From the NCBI RefSeq assembly GCF_900117445.1, contig NZ_FPEJ01000001.1:982501-1046500 (forward strand): a DNA stretch of 64,000 nt. Direction: 5' to 3'. The position numbers were made by a program, and so were the translations under genes. Source of the stretch: Hyphomicrobium sp. NDB2Meth4 (GTDB taxonomy: Bacteria; Pseudomonadota; Alphaproteobacteria; Rhizobiales; Hyphomicrobiaceae). Position 1 is the first letter of the stretch. Each line of letters begins with the position of its first letter. Below, in pieces: positions 35,209 through 46,350 of the stretch. The notes below the pieces were generated by a model that was not told the DNA's origin, searched no databases, and saw nothing but the letters and a program-made list of their open reading frames with translations.

Positions 35209-36378
35209 CTAGGCGCGGGCAAAAAACATGGTTAGGAACCGCTCGTAGATACGCGTCAAAGTTTCGAGGTCCGCGACTGCAACGCGCTCATCGACCTGAT
35301 GGATCGTTGCGTTCACCAGCCCCATCTCGATCACCGGGCAGTGATCCTTGATAAATCGAGCATCCGACGTGCCGCCTCCAGTGGACAGCTTTGGCACCTT
35401 TCCGGTGATCTCGGCCACAGCTGCCTGCATCGTGTCGACGAGGGGGCCGGGTTCTGTCACGAATACGTCGCCAGTCCCCGAAAACGATAGCTTGTATTTT
35501 GCTCCAAGCTCTGCTGCCGCCGCTTCGCAAGTCTCGCGAACCAGCGTCTCCAGCTTCGGCCGCGTATAAGTGTCGTTATATCGGATATTGAAGCGGGCTC
35601 GTGCCTCGCTGGGGATCACGTTGGTCGCCGTGTTCGGCACCGAAATGACGGTCACCCCGAGATGTGACGGTTCAAAGTGCTTCGTGCCCTCGTCCAGCTT
35701 CAGGCTCGACAAGCGGTCGATGATACGCGCGAGCTTGGGTACGGGATTGTCGGCCATATGCGGATAGGCGGCATGGCCCTGCTTGCCGGCGACAATGATC
35801 TCGCCGTTGAGCGATCCGCGCCGCCCTACCTTCATCTCATCGCCGACGCGATCGCGGCTCGAAGGCTCACCCACGATGCACGCGTGCAAGACCTCGCCGC
35901 GTGCCTTCAGCCAGTCCAGCACCTTGACTGTGCCGTTGACGCTGTCGCCTTCCTCGTCGCCCGTGATCAGCAGTGAGATCGACCCGGGTAGATCGCCCTT
36001 GTCGAAGGCGAGAAAGCGCTTCAAGGCGGCGACGAAACAGGCGATCTCGCCCTTCATGTCTACCGCGCCACGTCCGTAGAGTATGCCTCCGCGGATTTCC
36101 GCGGCGAACGGCGGCGAGGTCCAGGCGTCGAGGTTCCCCGGCGGCACGACATCCGTATGCCCGGCAAAGCACAGGTTCGGCCCGGTATTGCCGAGGCGCG
36201 CATAGAGGTTCTCGACGTCGGGGAAGCCGGGCTCCGAAAACGTCATCCGGTGACACTCGAAACCCGCGGCATTGAGCACGCCTTCGAGCAGCGTCAGCGC
36301 GCCGCCCTCGACCGGCGTCACGCTCTCGCAGCGGATCAGCGCTTGCGCCAGGGGAACCGGATCGTGAGACGTCGTCAT
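35209..36378 (-). CDS. dapE: Succinyl-diaminopimelate desuccinylase
   Basis: The 389-residue M20-family di-zinc enzyme of the succinylase lysine/DAP pathway has [28 protein letters not shown], the [11 protein letters not shown] catalytic Glu region, CIVGEPSS and a C-terminal His in [25 protein letters not shown] is characteristic of DapE. It lies downstream of dapD on the same strand, separated by an unknown membrane protein gene, and supplies LL-DAP for peptidoglycan and lysine. Confidence 0.95.
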   Translation of the reverse strand: MTTSHDPVPLAQALIRCESVTPVEGGALTLLEGVLNAAGFECHRMTFSEPGFPDVENLYARLGNTGPNLCFAGHTDVVPPGNLDAWTSPPFAAEIRGGILYGRGAVDMKGEIACFVAALKRFLAFDKGDLPGSISLLITGDEEGDSVNGTVKVLDWLKARGEVLHACIVGEPSSRDRVGDEMKVGRRGSLNGEIIVAGKQGHAAYPHMADNPVPKLARIIDRLSSLKLDEGTKHFEPSHLGVTVISVPNTATNVIPSEARARFNIRYNDTYTRPKLETLVRETCEAAAAELGAKYKLSFSGTGDVFVTEPGPLVDTMQAAVAEITGKVPKLSTGGGTSDARFIKDHCPVIEMGLVNATIHQVDERVAVADLETLTRIYERFLTMFFARA

Positions 36379-36535
36379 GCACCTTCACCTGTCAGTAGAG
36401 TAGTGGTGTCGATCAAATATGTTCGCTCTGAACGCACTGGTGGTCGCCATGCCCAGACCCTACGTCGGCATTGGCGACGCAATCGTCAACACTTGGAACC
36501 GCGCGACCAAAAAACCTCGTCGGCCGGCCCCGTGC

Positions 36536-37297
36536 TCACCCCTCGGGCACGTGCCGCGACAGCGCCAGCTCGCCGGCCGAAACCGCGGTCGCGCCACGAA
36601 TGTCTTCCACGTCGGTTTCTACGAGAGTGATCTTCTGCCAGATCTTCTGGCTGAGGTCGGTGCTTAGACGCTCGATGTCGCTGACGGCATCCACCACTGC
36701 GGTGTCATAGATCTTCTCCGCGTAGACTGCAGCCGCCTTGCTCGCCAGCGAAAGCATCTCTGAGCAATAGCTAAGATAGCGGACGAGCTCATAGCGCGTC
36801 ATATCTCGCTCGGGCGATGAACTCGTGCGCGGCCCCCCGAGGGCACTCGGGTCCTTGGTGAGCTGGTGCATGTCGATGACGTGCGCGATGGAACGGAACT
36901 CGTGCAGCGCTTTGAGCACTGCGCCGCGGCGCAACCTGCCCTCGAGCGTCGACAGATAGAAGGCACCACCGCCCAGCACGATCAGCAGGCTCACTGCCGC
37001 ATCGACGCCCTGCATCACGTTGGTCAGCTCCGTCGACGCCTCGAGAGAAAGCGCCTTGGAGCCGAGCCAAACGATCATTGCGGCACCGAACGCAACGAGG
37101 CCCCAGCTCCCCGCCAGCAGCAGGATGTTCGGGCGCGCGATCTTCTCGGCACGTTCGGTGGTTTGCTCGGCCATGCGCGTGAGCTCTTCGCACACGCGCA
37201 ATAAGCCTGAGTTGGGAAAGCGCTCGTTGATGCGCTGTCCCAGGATGCTGAGTGTTTCGACGACGTTCTGACTGGCGAGATTCCGGTAAGACTTCAT
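36536..37297 (-). CDS. Unknown two-helix membrane protein between dapD and dapE
   Basis: The 253-residue protein has a helical cytoplasmic N-terminus and two membrane helices at about 57-79 (ILLLAGSWGLVAFGAAMIVWLG) and 93-117 (VDAAVSLLIVLGGGAFYLSTL). A long helical, charged C-terminal domain (120-245) follows. No family was recognised and no catalytic motif is seen. It lies 21 bp after dapD and 157 bp before dapE on the same strand, so it is probably in the DAP operon. A coiled-coil scaffold or envelope role is conceivable but unproven. Confidence 0.75.
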   Translation of the reverse strand: MKSYRNLASQNVVETLSILGQRINERFPNSGLLRVCEELTRMAEQTTERAEKIARPNILLLAGSWGLVAFGAAMIVWLGSKALSLEASTELTNVMQGVDAAVSLLIVLGGGAFYLSTLEGRLRRGAVLKALHEFRSIAHVIDMHQLTKDPSALGGPRTSSSPERDMTRYELVRYLSYCSEMLSLASKAAAVYAEKIYDTAVVDAVSDIERLSTDLSQKIWQKITLVETDVEDIRGATAVSAGELALSRHVPEG

Positions 37298-37318
37298 CGG
37301 CGAACCCCCGCAGGAGAG

Positions 37319-38173
37319 CTAGTCGCGCAGCAACTCGTTGATCGATGTCTTGGACCGCGTCTTGGCGTCGACCTTCTTGACGATCACCGCACAATAGAGG
37401 TTCGGCCCCGGCGTGCCGTCCGGCAGCGGCTTGCCCGGCATCGTGCCGGAAACCACCACCGAGTACGGCGGCACCTTGCCGAAGAACTTCTCGCCTGTCG
37501 CCCGATCGATGATCGTCGTCGACGCACCGAGATAGACGCCCATCGACAGCACCGAGCCCTCACCGACGATGACACCCTCGGCCACCTCGGCACGGGCGCC
37601 GATGAAGCAGTTGTCCTCGATGATGACAGGGCCGGCCTGCAGCGGCTCCAGCACACCGCCGATACCTGCGCCGCCAGAGATGTGGCAGTTCTTGCCGATC
37701 TGCGCGCAAGAGCCGACGGTCGCCCAGGTGTCGACCATCGTGCCCTCGTCGACATAGGCGCCGAGGTTGACGAACGACGGCATCAGCACAACGGTCGGCG
37801 CGATGTACGCCGAGCGCCGCACGATGCAGCCCGGAACGGCGCGAAAGCCTGCACGGCGGAAATCGTCCGGCGTCATGCCGTCGAACTTGGACGGCACCTT
37901 GTCCCACCAGGTCGCGCCGCCCGGCGCGCCGGAGATCGGCACCATGTCGTTGAGGCGGAACGACAAAAGCACCGCCTTCTTCAGCCACTGATTGACGGTC
38001 CAACCATCCGAGCCCTTTTCGGCTACCCGGACGATGCCTTTGTCCAGCAAATCAAGCGCCTTATCGACCGTATCGCGAACGACGCCGGTCGTGCCGGACG
38101 AGATGCCCTGGCGCTCTTCCCACATGGCCTCGATGGCGCTCTGCAACTCGGTCGTGTTCACGCTTGCTGACAT
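37319..38173 (-). CDS. dapD: Tetrahydrodipicolinate N-succinyltransferase
   Basis: The 284-residue acyltransferase adds succinyl from succinyl-CoA to tetrahydrodipicolinate. A helical N-terminal domain (1-100) precedes left-handed beta-helix hexapeptide repeats (about 110-245: [70 protein letters not shown]). Length and repeats fit DapD exactly. It heads a minus-strand unit with the unknown membrane protein and dapE. Confidence 0.96.
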   Translation of the reverse strand: MSASVNTTELQSAIEAMWEERQGISSGTTGVVRDTVDKALDLLDKGIVRVAEKGSDGWTVNQWLKKAVLLSFRLNDMVPISGAPGGATWWDKVPSKFDGMTPDDFRRAGFRAVPGCIVRRSAYIAPTVVLMPSFVNLGAYVDEGTMVDTWATVGSCAQIGKNCHISGGAGIGGVLEPLQAGPVIIEDNCFIGARAEVAEGVIVGEGSVLSMGVYLGASTTIIDRATGEKFFGKVPPYSVVVSGTMPGKPLPDGTPGPNLYCAVIVKKVDAKTRSKTSINELLRD

Positions 38174-38207
38174 CGGTTTCCCCGTCTTTGTCTGTTAACG
38201 GCCCGCG

Positions 38208-38834
38208 TTGTCGCCCGCGGGTAATTTCGTGTCAATGCGAACGAATTCTTTCGCTCATATCTTCAATTGGATACGCGGTGTTAAGCCCATCACGCGATAC
38301 TCAAAAAAGGTTCCGGGAGTTGCGTGGCGTGGGTGGAGTTGCGTCGTGTTGCAGAGTGAGAGAGTGGTTGCAGTTGCCCCTCGCGTCGCGAGCGGCAAGT
38401 GGGTCGGCAAGGAAGGCTTCGTAGCCGAAGCGGCCATCCAGTTCGAGCGCATCGGCGGCACCATCGCCCGCCTCGAGCGCGAGTTGGAGAAGTCCCGCGA
38501 AACTATCGCCGAGATGGCCGAGGAGGCGAGCCGCAACAAGCGCTTCCAGGCTTTCGAAATGAGCCTCGAAAATTCCCGCGACTACAAGATCACCGACCTT
38601 CAGCGTACCTGCAAAGACCTGAAGTCTCGGCTAGACGCCATCGAGGGGGATCGCAGCAAGTTCGCCGGCCTCACCTACAAGTCGTTCGAGCCGGTGGATC
38701 GCAAGCTCGCCGAGCTGAGCGGCCTTGGCGCCCACATCGACCGCATCGAGTTCGCAGCCCGCCGCAACGAGGTCCTGTTCTTCGGTGCCCTCGCGCTCGC
38801 CGCATTCTCTCTGGCTTCCCGCTTCTTCTTCTAA
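38208..38834 (+). CDS. Coiled-coil protein with C-terminal membrane anchor
   Basis: The protein is up to 208 residues. Its central part (about 75-180) is strongly helical and charged, with coiled-coil heptads (FERIGGTIARLERELEKSRETIAEMAEEASRNKRF, then TDLQRTCKDLKSRLDAIEGDR). The last 20 residues form one hydrophobic helix (VLFFGALALAAFSLASRFFF) without a following tail, so it looks tail-anchored. The first 60 residues are poorly coding-like, and the start could be downstream near 38400. No family was recognised. It is divergent from dapD. Confidence 0.6.
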   Translation: MSPAGNFVSMRTNSFAHIFNWIRGVKPITRYSKKVPGVAWRGWSCVVLQSERVVAVAPRVASGKWVGKEGFVAEAAIQFERIGGTIARLERELEKSRETIAEMAEEASRNKRFQAFEMSLENSRDYKITDLQRTCKDLKSRLDAIEGDRSKFAGLTYKSFEPVDRKLAELSGLGAHIDRIEFAARRNEVLFFGALALAAFSLASRFFF

Positions 38835-38858
38835 CCGGCCCGCAACCAGCCTAGGTTC

Positions 38859-38990
38859 TGTCATCCCGGAGGCGGCGAAAGCCGAAATCCGGGATCAAGC
38901 GCAAAGAGCGGCGCAGCCACGAAACAGCTTTCGGGGGCCTGTGCTGGGTCCCGGGTCTCGCTCGCGATGCTCGCTTCGCCCGGGATGACA
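38859..38990. repeat. 132-bp palindromic repeat bounded by perfect 11-bp inverted repeats
   Basis: The element begins TGTCATCCCGG (38859-38869) and ends CCGGGATGACA (38980-38990), exact reverse complements. Inside, 38945-38990 contains the core found inverted at 26951-26991. A related TGTCATCC...GGATGAC element is at 60639-60736. It has no coding capacity, so it is a small non-autonomous repeat lying in an intergenic gap. Confidence 0.85.
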
Positions 38991-39011
38991 AAACACCAGA
39001 GTCTCGCCCCC

Positions 39012-39662
39012 CTACCCCTGCTTCGGCAGCTGCGCTTCGATCAGCCGCTTAGCATCCGCGCTGTCCCAGTGCGCCGGGCCGATCAGCCGCCCGATCTCTT
39101 TCCCGTCCGCATCGATCAGGATCGTCGTCGGCATGCCAATGACTTTCAGCGTCGTCCCTTCCTTGGCGGTGGGATCCGCATAGACCGCGAGCTTGTCGGC
39201 CTTGATGTCGGTGAGGAACTTGCGCGCCCCCTCGATGCCGCTCTTGTCCACGGCCAGCGCCACCACCTCGAACTTGTCCGAGCCCAACGCCTCCTGCAGC
39301 CGGTTCAGCGCCGGCATTTCCTCGCGGCAGGGGGCACACCAAGTCGCCCAAACATTCAGCAGCACGACTTTGCCGCGCAGGCTGTCGAGCCCCACTTCCG
39401 TGCCTTGGCCGTTAACAAATCGGATATCCGGCAGCGCCTCGGGCTGCGGCTTGAACACGAACGTCGTCATCGCGCCGGTGGACAGGGGATTGCCCCGTGC
39501 CGCCGCTTCGTGCGCCTTCCCGCCGGAAGTTGCCGCACCTTGATTGTCAGGGCCGCCCATCGTGACGTATACCGCCGCGAACGCAACGATAGCCGCTAGC
39601 GCGGCGATCCAAACGAAGACCAACGAGCGGTCTGGCTTCTTTGGCTGGGAATGATCGCTCAT
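39012..39662 (-). CDS. tlpA: TlpA-like membrane-anchored thiol:disulfide reductase
   Basis: The 216-residue protein has one N-terminal helix (about 15-35) and a periplasmic thioredoxin fold. The redox site is [15 protein letters not shown] and the cis-Pro loop [11 protein letters not shown]. In rhizobia TlpA reduces Sco and the CuA site of cytochrome oxidase, which fits the Sco gene at 1506. ATG 39662 is favoured over 39683. The gene is divergent from argH, a widely conserved alphaproteobacterial arrangement. Confidence 0.92.
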   Translation of the reverse strand: MSDHSQPKKPDRSLVFVWIAALAAIVAFAAVYVTMGGPDNQGAATSGGKAHEAAARGNPLSTGAMTTFVFKPQPEALPDIRFVNGQGTEVGLDSLRGKVVLLNVWATWCAPCREEMPALNRLQEALGSDKFEVVALAVDKSGIEGARKFLTDIKADKLAVYADPTAKEGTTLKVIGMPTTILIDADGKEIGRLIGPAHWDSADAKRLIEAQLPKQG

Positions 39663-39716
39663 GTGCCTTCTTTCGCCGAGCATTCATCGAGCGGCCTTTA
39701 CGGAGAACAGAAAACC

Positions 39717-41126
<1,410 letters not shown>

Positions 41127-41231
41127 AAATGCCAAAGGTGCCAAGGCGCCCTAGATCCGCCTTTGCGGTGGGGTTCCTTGGCTATGCGGCGTTAGCCAGC
41201 GCTGGCCGCGTGGAGTGGGGTCGTCGGGGAC

Positions 41232-41453
41232 ATGCGCGTATCGTTGACACCGAAGGCAATGGTTGCCGTGCTTATCGCGGCCGGGCTCTGCCTCGGCTTC
41301 GGTGGCTGCGGCGTCCGTGGCTCGCTCGATCCGCCGCCCACCGCCAAAGCTGACGGCACCGCCAAGTCGGCCGAGGCTGCCGGCACCCAGCCGGGCAGCG
41401 CCGCCCCGCCGAAGCCGCACGACGGCTTCATCCTCGACCCGCTGCTGCGCTAA
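41232..41453 (+). CDS. lptM: LptM-like small lipoprotein
   Basis: The 73-residue lipoprotein has a signal peptide and lipobox (LGFGGC, Cys about residue 26) followed directly by GVRGSLDPPP, the conserved start of LptM (YifL)-type lipoproteins. The rest is Pro/Ala-rich and ends FILDPLLR. In E. coli LptM assists maturation of the LptD LPS translocon. Position between argH and lysA matches the usual alphaproteobacterial order, although a methyltransferase gene on the other strand intervenes here. Confidence 0.85.
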   Translation: MRVSLTPKAMVAVLIAAGLCLGFGGCGVRGSLDPPPTAKADGTAKSAEAAGTQPGSAAPPKPHDGFILDPLLR

Positions 41454-41456
41454 TCA

Positions 41457-42155
41457 TCACCGCCAAAGCTCGATGATGTCGACGTCGACCATGTCGGCGC
41501 CGCCCGGCATCATTGACGGGACCTCCCTCCGCCGCCGGGTCGACTTCCACCCCGCCGACTCCAACTCGCGGAGAAACAGTGGCGTATCCTGCCGCTCCGG
41601 ATCGGCGATCAGCACGCGGCCGCCGGGACTAAGGTTGCGCTCCAGGATCGCCGCCAGCGGCGCATGCGCCGTCCGCTCGTACAACACGTCCGAGCCGATG
41701 ATCACGTCGTAAGTCCGCGTGTCGGTCCAGGCATCCCAGTTGGCGAGCGCAAGCTCGATGCCCTCGACCCCGTTGGTCTGCGCGTTCACCCGGCACAGCG
41801 TCAGGGCCTGAGCGACGTTGTCGGTCTGCCGCACCGCTGCGGCTCCGAGGGAGCGCGCCACGATGCCGGGCAGTCCTACGCCGGTACCCAGCTCCAACAC
41901 CGTCTTGCCGGCCACCAGATCGGGCTCTGCCGCCAGCGCCTCGGCCAGCGCCTGCGCCGACTCCCATACGAGCAGGCCGAATGGGAAAGCCGCGTAGGTC
42001 TCGACCGCGCTCAGCAGCGAGGCATGGTCCCGCGCCGCCTCGATGCGCCACGTCCGGCCGGCGATGGTGAAATTGAACTCAGCGAGCGGAACCCCCACGG
42101 ACCGCTCGAGGTCCGTCGCGACACCCACCTGATCTGCTTGTTTTACTTCGCTCAT
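41457..42155 (-). CDS. Class I SAM-dependent methyltransferase (COG3897/METTL-like)
   Basis: The 232-residue enzyme has the SAM-binding motif I VLELGTGVGLPGIVARSLGA, preceded by FGLLVWESAQALAEAL. That pairing is typical of METTL21/NNT1-like protein or small-molecule methyltransferases. Later strands include DVIIGSDVLYERTAH and GGRVLIADPER. The substrate cannot be told. It is inserted in opposite orientation between lptM and lysA, ending 3 bp from the lptM stop. Confidence 0.85.
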   Translation of the reverse strand: MSEVKQADQVGVATDLERSVGVPLAEFNFTIAGRTWRIEAARDHASLLSAVETYAAFPFGLLVWESAQALAEALAAEPDLVAGKTVLELGTGVGLPGIVARSLGAAAVRQTDNVAQALTLCRVNAQTNGVEGIELALANWDAWTDTRTYDVIIGSDVLYERTAHAPLAAILERNLSPGGRVLIADPERQDTPLFLRELESAGWKSTRRRREVPSMMPGGADMVDVDIIELWR

Positions 42156-42240
42156 CGTCCCGCCATTGCCATTGCCTGCTCTCTCCCGCTATTAGCGGCG
42201 CACGACTTAGCAGCTCGCTGCCAACGAGAGACCCCGTCTC

Positions 42241-43509
42241 ATGCACCATTTTCATTATCGCGGCGGCGTGCTGCACGCTGAGGGCGTGAGCCTCGCACGC
42301 CTCGCCGACGAGGTCGGAACGCCCTTCTACTGCTATTCCACCGCCACGCTGGAGCGGCATTACAAGGTCATCACCGAGGCGTTTGCCGGCCAGGACGCGC
42401 TCATCTGCTTCGCGGTAAAGGCCAACTCCAATCAGGCCGTACTGGCGACGCTCGCCCGCCTCGGCGCCGGAATGGATGTCGTCTCCGAAGGCGAACTCCG
42501 CCGCGCCCTCGCTGCCGGCACGCCCGCCGACAAGATCATCTTTGCCGGCGTGGGCAAGACCCGAGAGGAAATGGCCTATGCGCTCCAGCAGGGCATACTA
42601 GGGTTCAACGTCGAGAGCGAGCCAGAGTTGCGCGCTCTGAGCGAGGTCGCCTCTAGCCTTGGCAAGACTGCGCACGTCGCCCTGCGCGTTAACCCCGACG
42701 TTGATGCCAAGACGCACGCCAAGATCTCCACCGGCAAGGCCGAGAACAAGTTCGGTATCCCTTATGCCGATGCGCGCCGCATTTACGCCGCAGCTGCCAA
42801 GTTGCCCGGCATCGCCGTCACCGGCATTCATATGCATATCGGCAGCCAGATCACGCAGCTGGAGCCCTTCCGCAACGCCTTTCGCTTGATGCGTGAGCTC
42901 GCCAGCGAATTGATCGCTGACGGGCACAAGCTCGTCCACCTCGACATCGGCGGCGGCCTCGGCGTGCCCTACATGTCGGAGGGCGAGGTCGCCCCGCCAC
43001 CCGCCGCTTACGCCACCATCGTGAAAGAAGAACTCGGGGCCCTGAAGCTCAAGATCGTCATGGAGCCCGGCCGCGTCATTGCCGGCAACGCCGGCGTGCT
43101 CGTCAGCCGCGTCATCTATTCGAAGGAAGGCGTCGACAAGACGTTCACCATCGTAGATGCGGCTATGAACGACCTCATCCGCCCCACCCTCTACGAGGCG
43201 CAGCACGAGATCTGGCCCGTGGACGAGGCAAAGAACGCGATGCCGCCGATTGTGCAGGACATTGTCGGGCCTGTCTGCGAGACGGGCGACTATCTCGCTC
43301 TCGACCGCAAGCTCCCGCCGCTCAGCTCCGGCGATCTCATCGCTGTCATGACGGCCGGCGCCTACGGGGCCGTCATGTCGTCGACCTACAACACGCGCTC
43401 TCTGGTGCCCGAAGTACTGGTGAACGGCGATGAATATGCCGTTGTCCGCCCGCGCGTTACCCCCGACGCCCAGATCGCCCTGGACAAGCTTCCCGCTTGG
43501 CTCAAATAG
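42241..43509 (+). CDS. lysA: Diaminopimelate decarboxylase
   Basis: The 422-residue fold-III PLP decarboxylase catalyses the last step of lysine synthesis. It shows the Schiff-base Lys in CFAVKANSNQAVL, the HMHIGSQI motif, LDIGGGLGVPY, the EPGRVIAGNAG phosphate-binding loop, VGPVCETGD with the partner-subunit Cys, and GAYGAVMSSTYNTR. Length is normal. It follows an 85-bp gap after the divergent methyltransferase gene and precedes the TIGR02302-like gene. Confidence 0.97.
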   Translation: MHHFHYRGGVLHAEGVSLARLADEVGTPFYCYSTATLERHYKVITEAFAGQDALICFAVKANSNQAVLATLARLGAGMDVVSEGELRRALAAGTPADKIIFAGVGKTREEMAYALQQGILGFNVESEPELRALSEVASSLGKTAHVALRVNPDVDAKTHAKISTGKAENKFGIPYADARRIYAAAAKLPGIAVTGIHMHIGSQITQLEPFRNAFRLMRELASELIADGHKLVHLDIGGGLGVPYMSEGEVAPPPAAYATIVKEELGALKLKIVMEPGRVIAGNAGVLVSRVIYSKEGVDKTFTIVDAAMNDLIRPTLYEAQHEIWPVDEAKNAMPPIVQDIVGPVCETGDYLALDRKLPPLSSGDLIAVMTAGAYGAVMSSTYNTRSLVPEVLVNGDEYAVVRPRVTPDAQIALDKLPAWLK

Positions 43510-43612
43510 GGCCTGCAGCCCAAGCCAGATCACGCGAGAATGACCAAACTTTAATCCTTACGCGGCGGAGCGCCGCTAGGCCCGCCGCAATGTTCCGGGT
43601 ATCGTTCCGCCC

Positions 43613-46276
43613 ATGACGGAGCCGCAGGCAGCTTCCCCCATCGACGCCAAGTTCGCACGCAAAGTGCGCATGAGCCGTTTCGCGCTCTTCTTTGAGCGCC
43701 TGTGGCCGCGCATCTGGATCCTTCTCGGCCTTGTCGGCTTCTTCCTGCTGGTCTCGCTCGCCGGCATCTGGCCGCTGATGTCCGACCCGCTGCATTACAT
43801 CGCGCTGGCGGCCTTCGCGATCGCGGCTGTCGCCGCCGTCCTTTACGCGCTGCGCACGCCCTACCCGGCACGCGAGGAGGCCGTCCGCCGCATCGAACGC
43901 GTTTCGGGCGTCCCCCATCGTCCCGCGTCCTCCTATGAGGACACTGTCACCGCCAATGCCGATGACCCGCGCACCGCCGCCATTTGGCAGGCGCATCGGG
44001 CGCGCCTCTCGGCGGCCCTCGCTAAGCTGCGCGTCGGCCCGCCTCAACCACGCGCTGACCGGCAGGACCCCGTCGCCCTGCGCGGGCTGCTCGTTCTCGG
44101 CGTTGTCGCCCTGCTGGTCCTCGTTGGCGACAGCGCGTCCGACCGCCTCCGCTCCGCTTTCCGTTTCAACGCTGCCAAGGCTATTGCCGAAGCTCGCCTC
44201 GATGCCTGGGTGACGCCGCCCTCCTACACGGGCAAGGCTCCGGTCATGCTGGCCGATGGCGCTCGCGGCCCCGCCGCGGCTGAGACTCAACCCAAGCTCT
44301 ATGACGTGCCTGATCGCAGCGTGCTGATCGTGCGCACCAGCGGCAAGGGGCTCGGCGCGCCTTCGCTCGACGTCTTCGCTGAAGGTTCGACCGAGCGCCA
44401 GCACGTCGAAGCCAAGGCGCCCGATGCCGGCAAGTCGACCGCGCCGAGCGCCGACATCTCCGAGATCCGCTACGAGCTGCGTAAGTCGGCCGAGATCCGT
44501 GTCCTCGCCGGAGGCGTCGAGCTGGCGCGCTGGGCATTCTACGTCCGGCCGGATAAGCCGCCGGTCATCGCCGTGGCGAAGGCGCCCGAGCGCACACGCC
44601 GCGGCTCGATGAAGCTCACCTATACCGTCGAGGACGACTACGGCGTCGTCTCCGCCAGCGCCGATGTGAAACGCGATCGCAGCGCAGAGAAGCCGGTCGA
44701 TCCCAGCAAGGCGTGGGCTCAGCCCAAGGTGCTCCAAGGCCCGCGCCCGCCGCATGAGCCACCGCCCGAGATCACCTTGCGCCTGCCGCGTCCCTCGCAG
44801 AAGCAGGCGGAGACCTATATCGACTTCGGTCCGCACCCCTACGCCGGGCGCGAGGTCGTATTGACCCTCGAAGCCAAGGACATCGCCGGCAACGTCGGCC
44901 GCTCCAAGCCTATGCGCCTTGTGCTGCCTCAGCGCATCTTCAAGAAGCCGCTCGCCCGTGCCGTCGTCGAGCAGCGCGCCAAGCTTATGGATGATCCGCG
45001 CTACGCCCCGCTCGCCAAGCGCGCGCTCGATGCGCTGACAATCGAGCCGGAAGGCTTCATCGATTCAACGGCCGTCTACCTCGGCTTGCGCACCGCGATG
45101 CGCAACCTCGACCGCGACACCTCTAGCGAAGGGTTAAAGAGCATCACCGATGGCCTGTGGGAGATGGCCCTGCGCATCGAGGACGGTGACCTTTCCGAAG
45201 CCGAGAAGGCGCTGAAGGACGCTCAGGACAAGCTCGCGGAGGCGCTCGAAAAGAACGCGCCCGACAGCGAGATCGATCAGGCCATGCAGGAGCTGCGCGA
45301 GGCGCTCTCCAAGTACATGCAGCAAATGGCGAAGAACGCTCAGGATCAGGCTCCGCCCGAAGGCCTCGACCAGCAGGACCAGCAGATCAGCCAGCAAGAC
45401 CTCGACCAGATGATGAAAAATCTGGAGAACATGGCCAAGTCCGGCTCGCGCGATCAGGCGCAGCAGATGCTTGCCGAGCTGCGCGACCTGCTCGAGCGTC
45501 TGCAGTCGGGTCAGCAGTCCCAGCAGCAGGCCCAACGCGGCCAGCAGATGCAGAAGAAGCTCGATGAGCTTGGCGGTCTTGTCGGACGCCAGCAGCGCCT
45601 GATGGACGACACCTATCGCGAGAACCGCCGCCAGCAGCAGACCCCCGGCGGCACCATGCCCGGAGAGAATGGCCAGCAGCAGAGCCGCAGCCGTCAGGGC
45701 CAAGGCATGCCCGGCCAGCAAGGGCAGAGCGGCCAGCAGGGTCAGCGCGGCCAAGGTCAGCAGGGCCAAGGCCAGGGCGGGCAGCAGCAAGGCCAACAGC
45801 AGGGGCAGCAAGGCGGCAAAGGCAGCCTGAGCGAGCAGCAGCAGGCACTCAAAGACGAGCTCGAGAAACTGCGCCGCGAGCTGGATGAGCTTGGCGCCGG
45901 CCAGGACGAGTTCAACAAGGCGCGCGACGCCATGGAAAACGCCGAGAAGTCGCTCGAAGAAAACGACATGGACACTGCGCTCTCGGATCAGTCCGAAGCA
46001 CTCGACCAGATGCGCCAGGGCGCGCAGAAGATGGCCGAAGGCATGTCCAAGGAAGGCTCATCGCGTTACGGCCAGAACGGCAATCAGCCGCGCGATCCGC
46101 TCGGCCGCCCGCAGCGTTTCCAGGGCCCTGATGCCGGCAACTCGGTGAAGGTGCCCGACGAGATCGACATGCAGCGCGCGCGCGAAATCCTCGAAGAGCT
46201 GCGCCGCCGCCTCGCCCAGCCAGCCCGTCCCACCCAGGAGCTGGACTACTACGAGCGCTTGCTCCGCCGGTTCTGA
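43613..46276 (+). CDS. TIGR02302 (DUF4175)-like large membrane protein with Gln-rich tract
   Basis: The 887-residue protein has two N-terminal helices (about 38-82) and another near 155-175, then a beta-rich region (200-440). A long alpha-helical C-terminal half follows (DIAGNVGRSKPMRLVLP, then LSEAEKALKDAQDKLAEAL onward). Residues about 580-745 are extremely Gln/Gly-rich. This architecture is the alphaproteobacterial TIGR02302 family, whose function is unknown and which is usually next to lysA, as here. The Gln tract is low-complexity and probably disordered. Confidence 0.88.
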   Translation: MTEPQAASPIDAKFARKVRMSRFALFFERLWPRIWILLGLVGFFLLVSLAGIWPLMSDPLHYIALAAFAIAAVAAVLYALRTPYPAREEAVRRIERVSGVPHRPASSYEDTVTANADDPRTAAIWQAHRARLSAALAKLRVGPPQPRADRQDPVALRGLLVLGVVALLVLVGDSASDRLRSAFRFNAAKAIAEARLDAWVTPPSYTGKAPVMLADGARGPAAAETQPKLYDVPDRSVLIVRTSGKGLGAPSLDVFAEGSTERQHVEAKAPDAGKSTAPSADISEIRYELRKSAEIRVLAGGVELARWAFYVRPDKPPVIAVAKAPERTRRGSMKLTYTVEDDYGVVSASADVKRDRSAEKPVDPSKAWAQPKVLQGPRPPHEPPPEITLRLPRPSQKQAETYIDFGPHPYAGREVVLTLEAKDIAGNVGRSKPMRLVLPQRIFKKPLARAVVEQRAKLMDDPRYAPLAKRALDALTIEPEGFIDSTAVYLGLRTAMRNLDRDTSSEGLKSITDGLWEMALRIEDGDLSEAEKALKDAQDKLAEALEKNAPDSEIDQAMQELREALSKYMQQMAKNAQDQAPPEGLDQQDQQISQQDLDQMMKNLENMAKSGSRDQAQQMLAELRDLLERLQSGQQSQQQAQRGQQMQKKLDELGGLVGRQQRLMDDTYRENRRQQQTPGGTMPGENGQQQSRSRQGQGMPGQQGQSGQQGQRGQGQQGQGQGGQQQGQQQGQQGGKGSLSEQQQALKDELEKLRRELDELGAGQDEFNKARDAMENAEKSLEENDMDTALSDQSEALDQMRQGAQKMAEGMSKEGSSRYGQNGNQPRDPLGRPQRFQGPDAGNSVKVPDEIDMQRAREILEELRRRLAQPARPTQELDYYERLLRRF

Positions 46277-46350
46277 GTCCCGTTCACCATTATCTTGGTT
46301 AACATCGCTTTACCCTTTTTTCGCCACGAGAGTGGCGGAGCAATTGGGGC

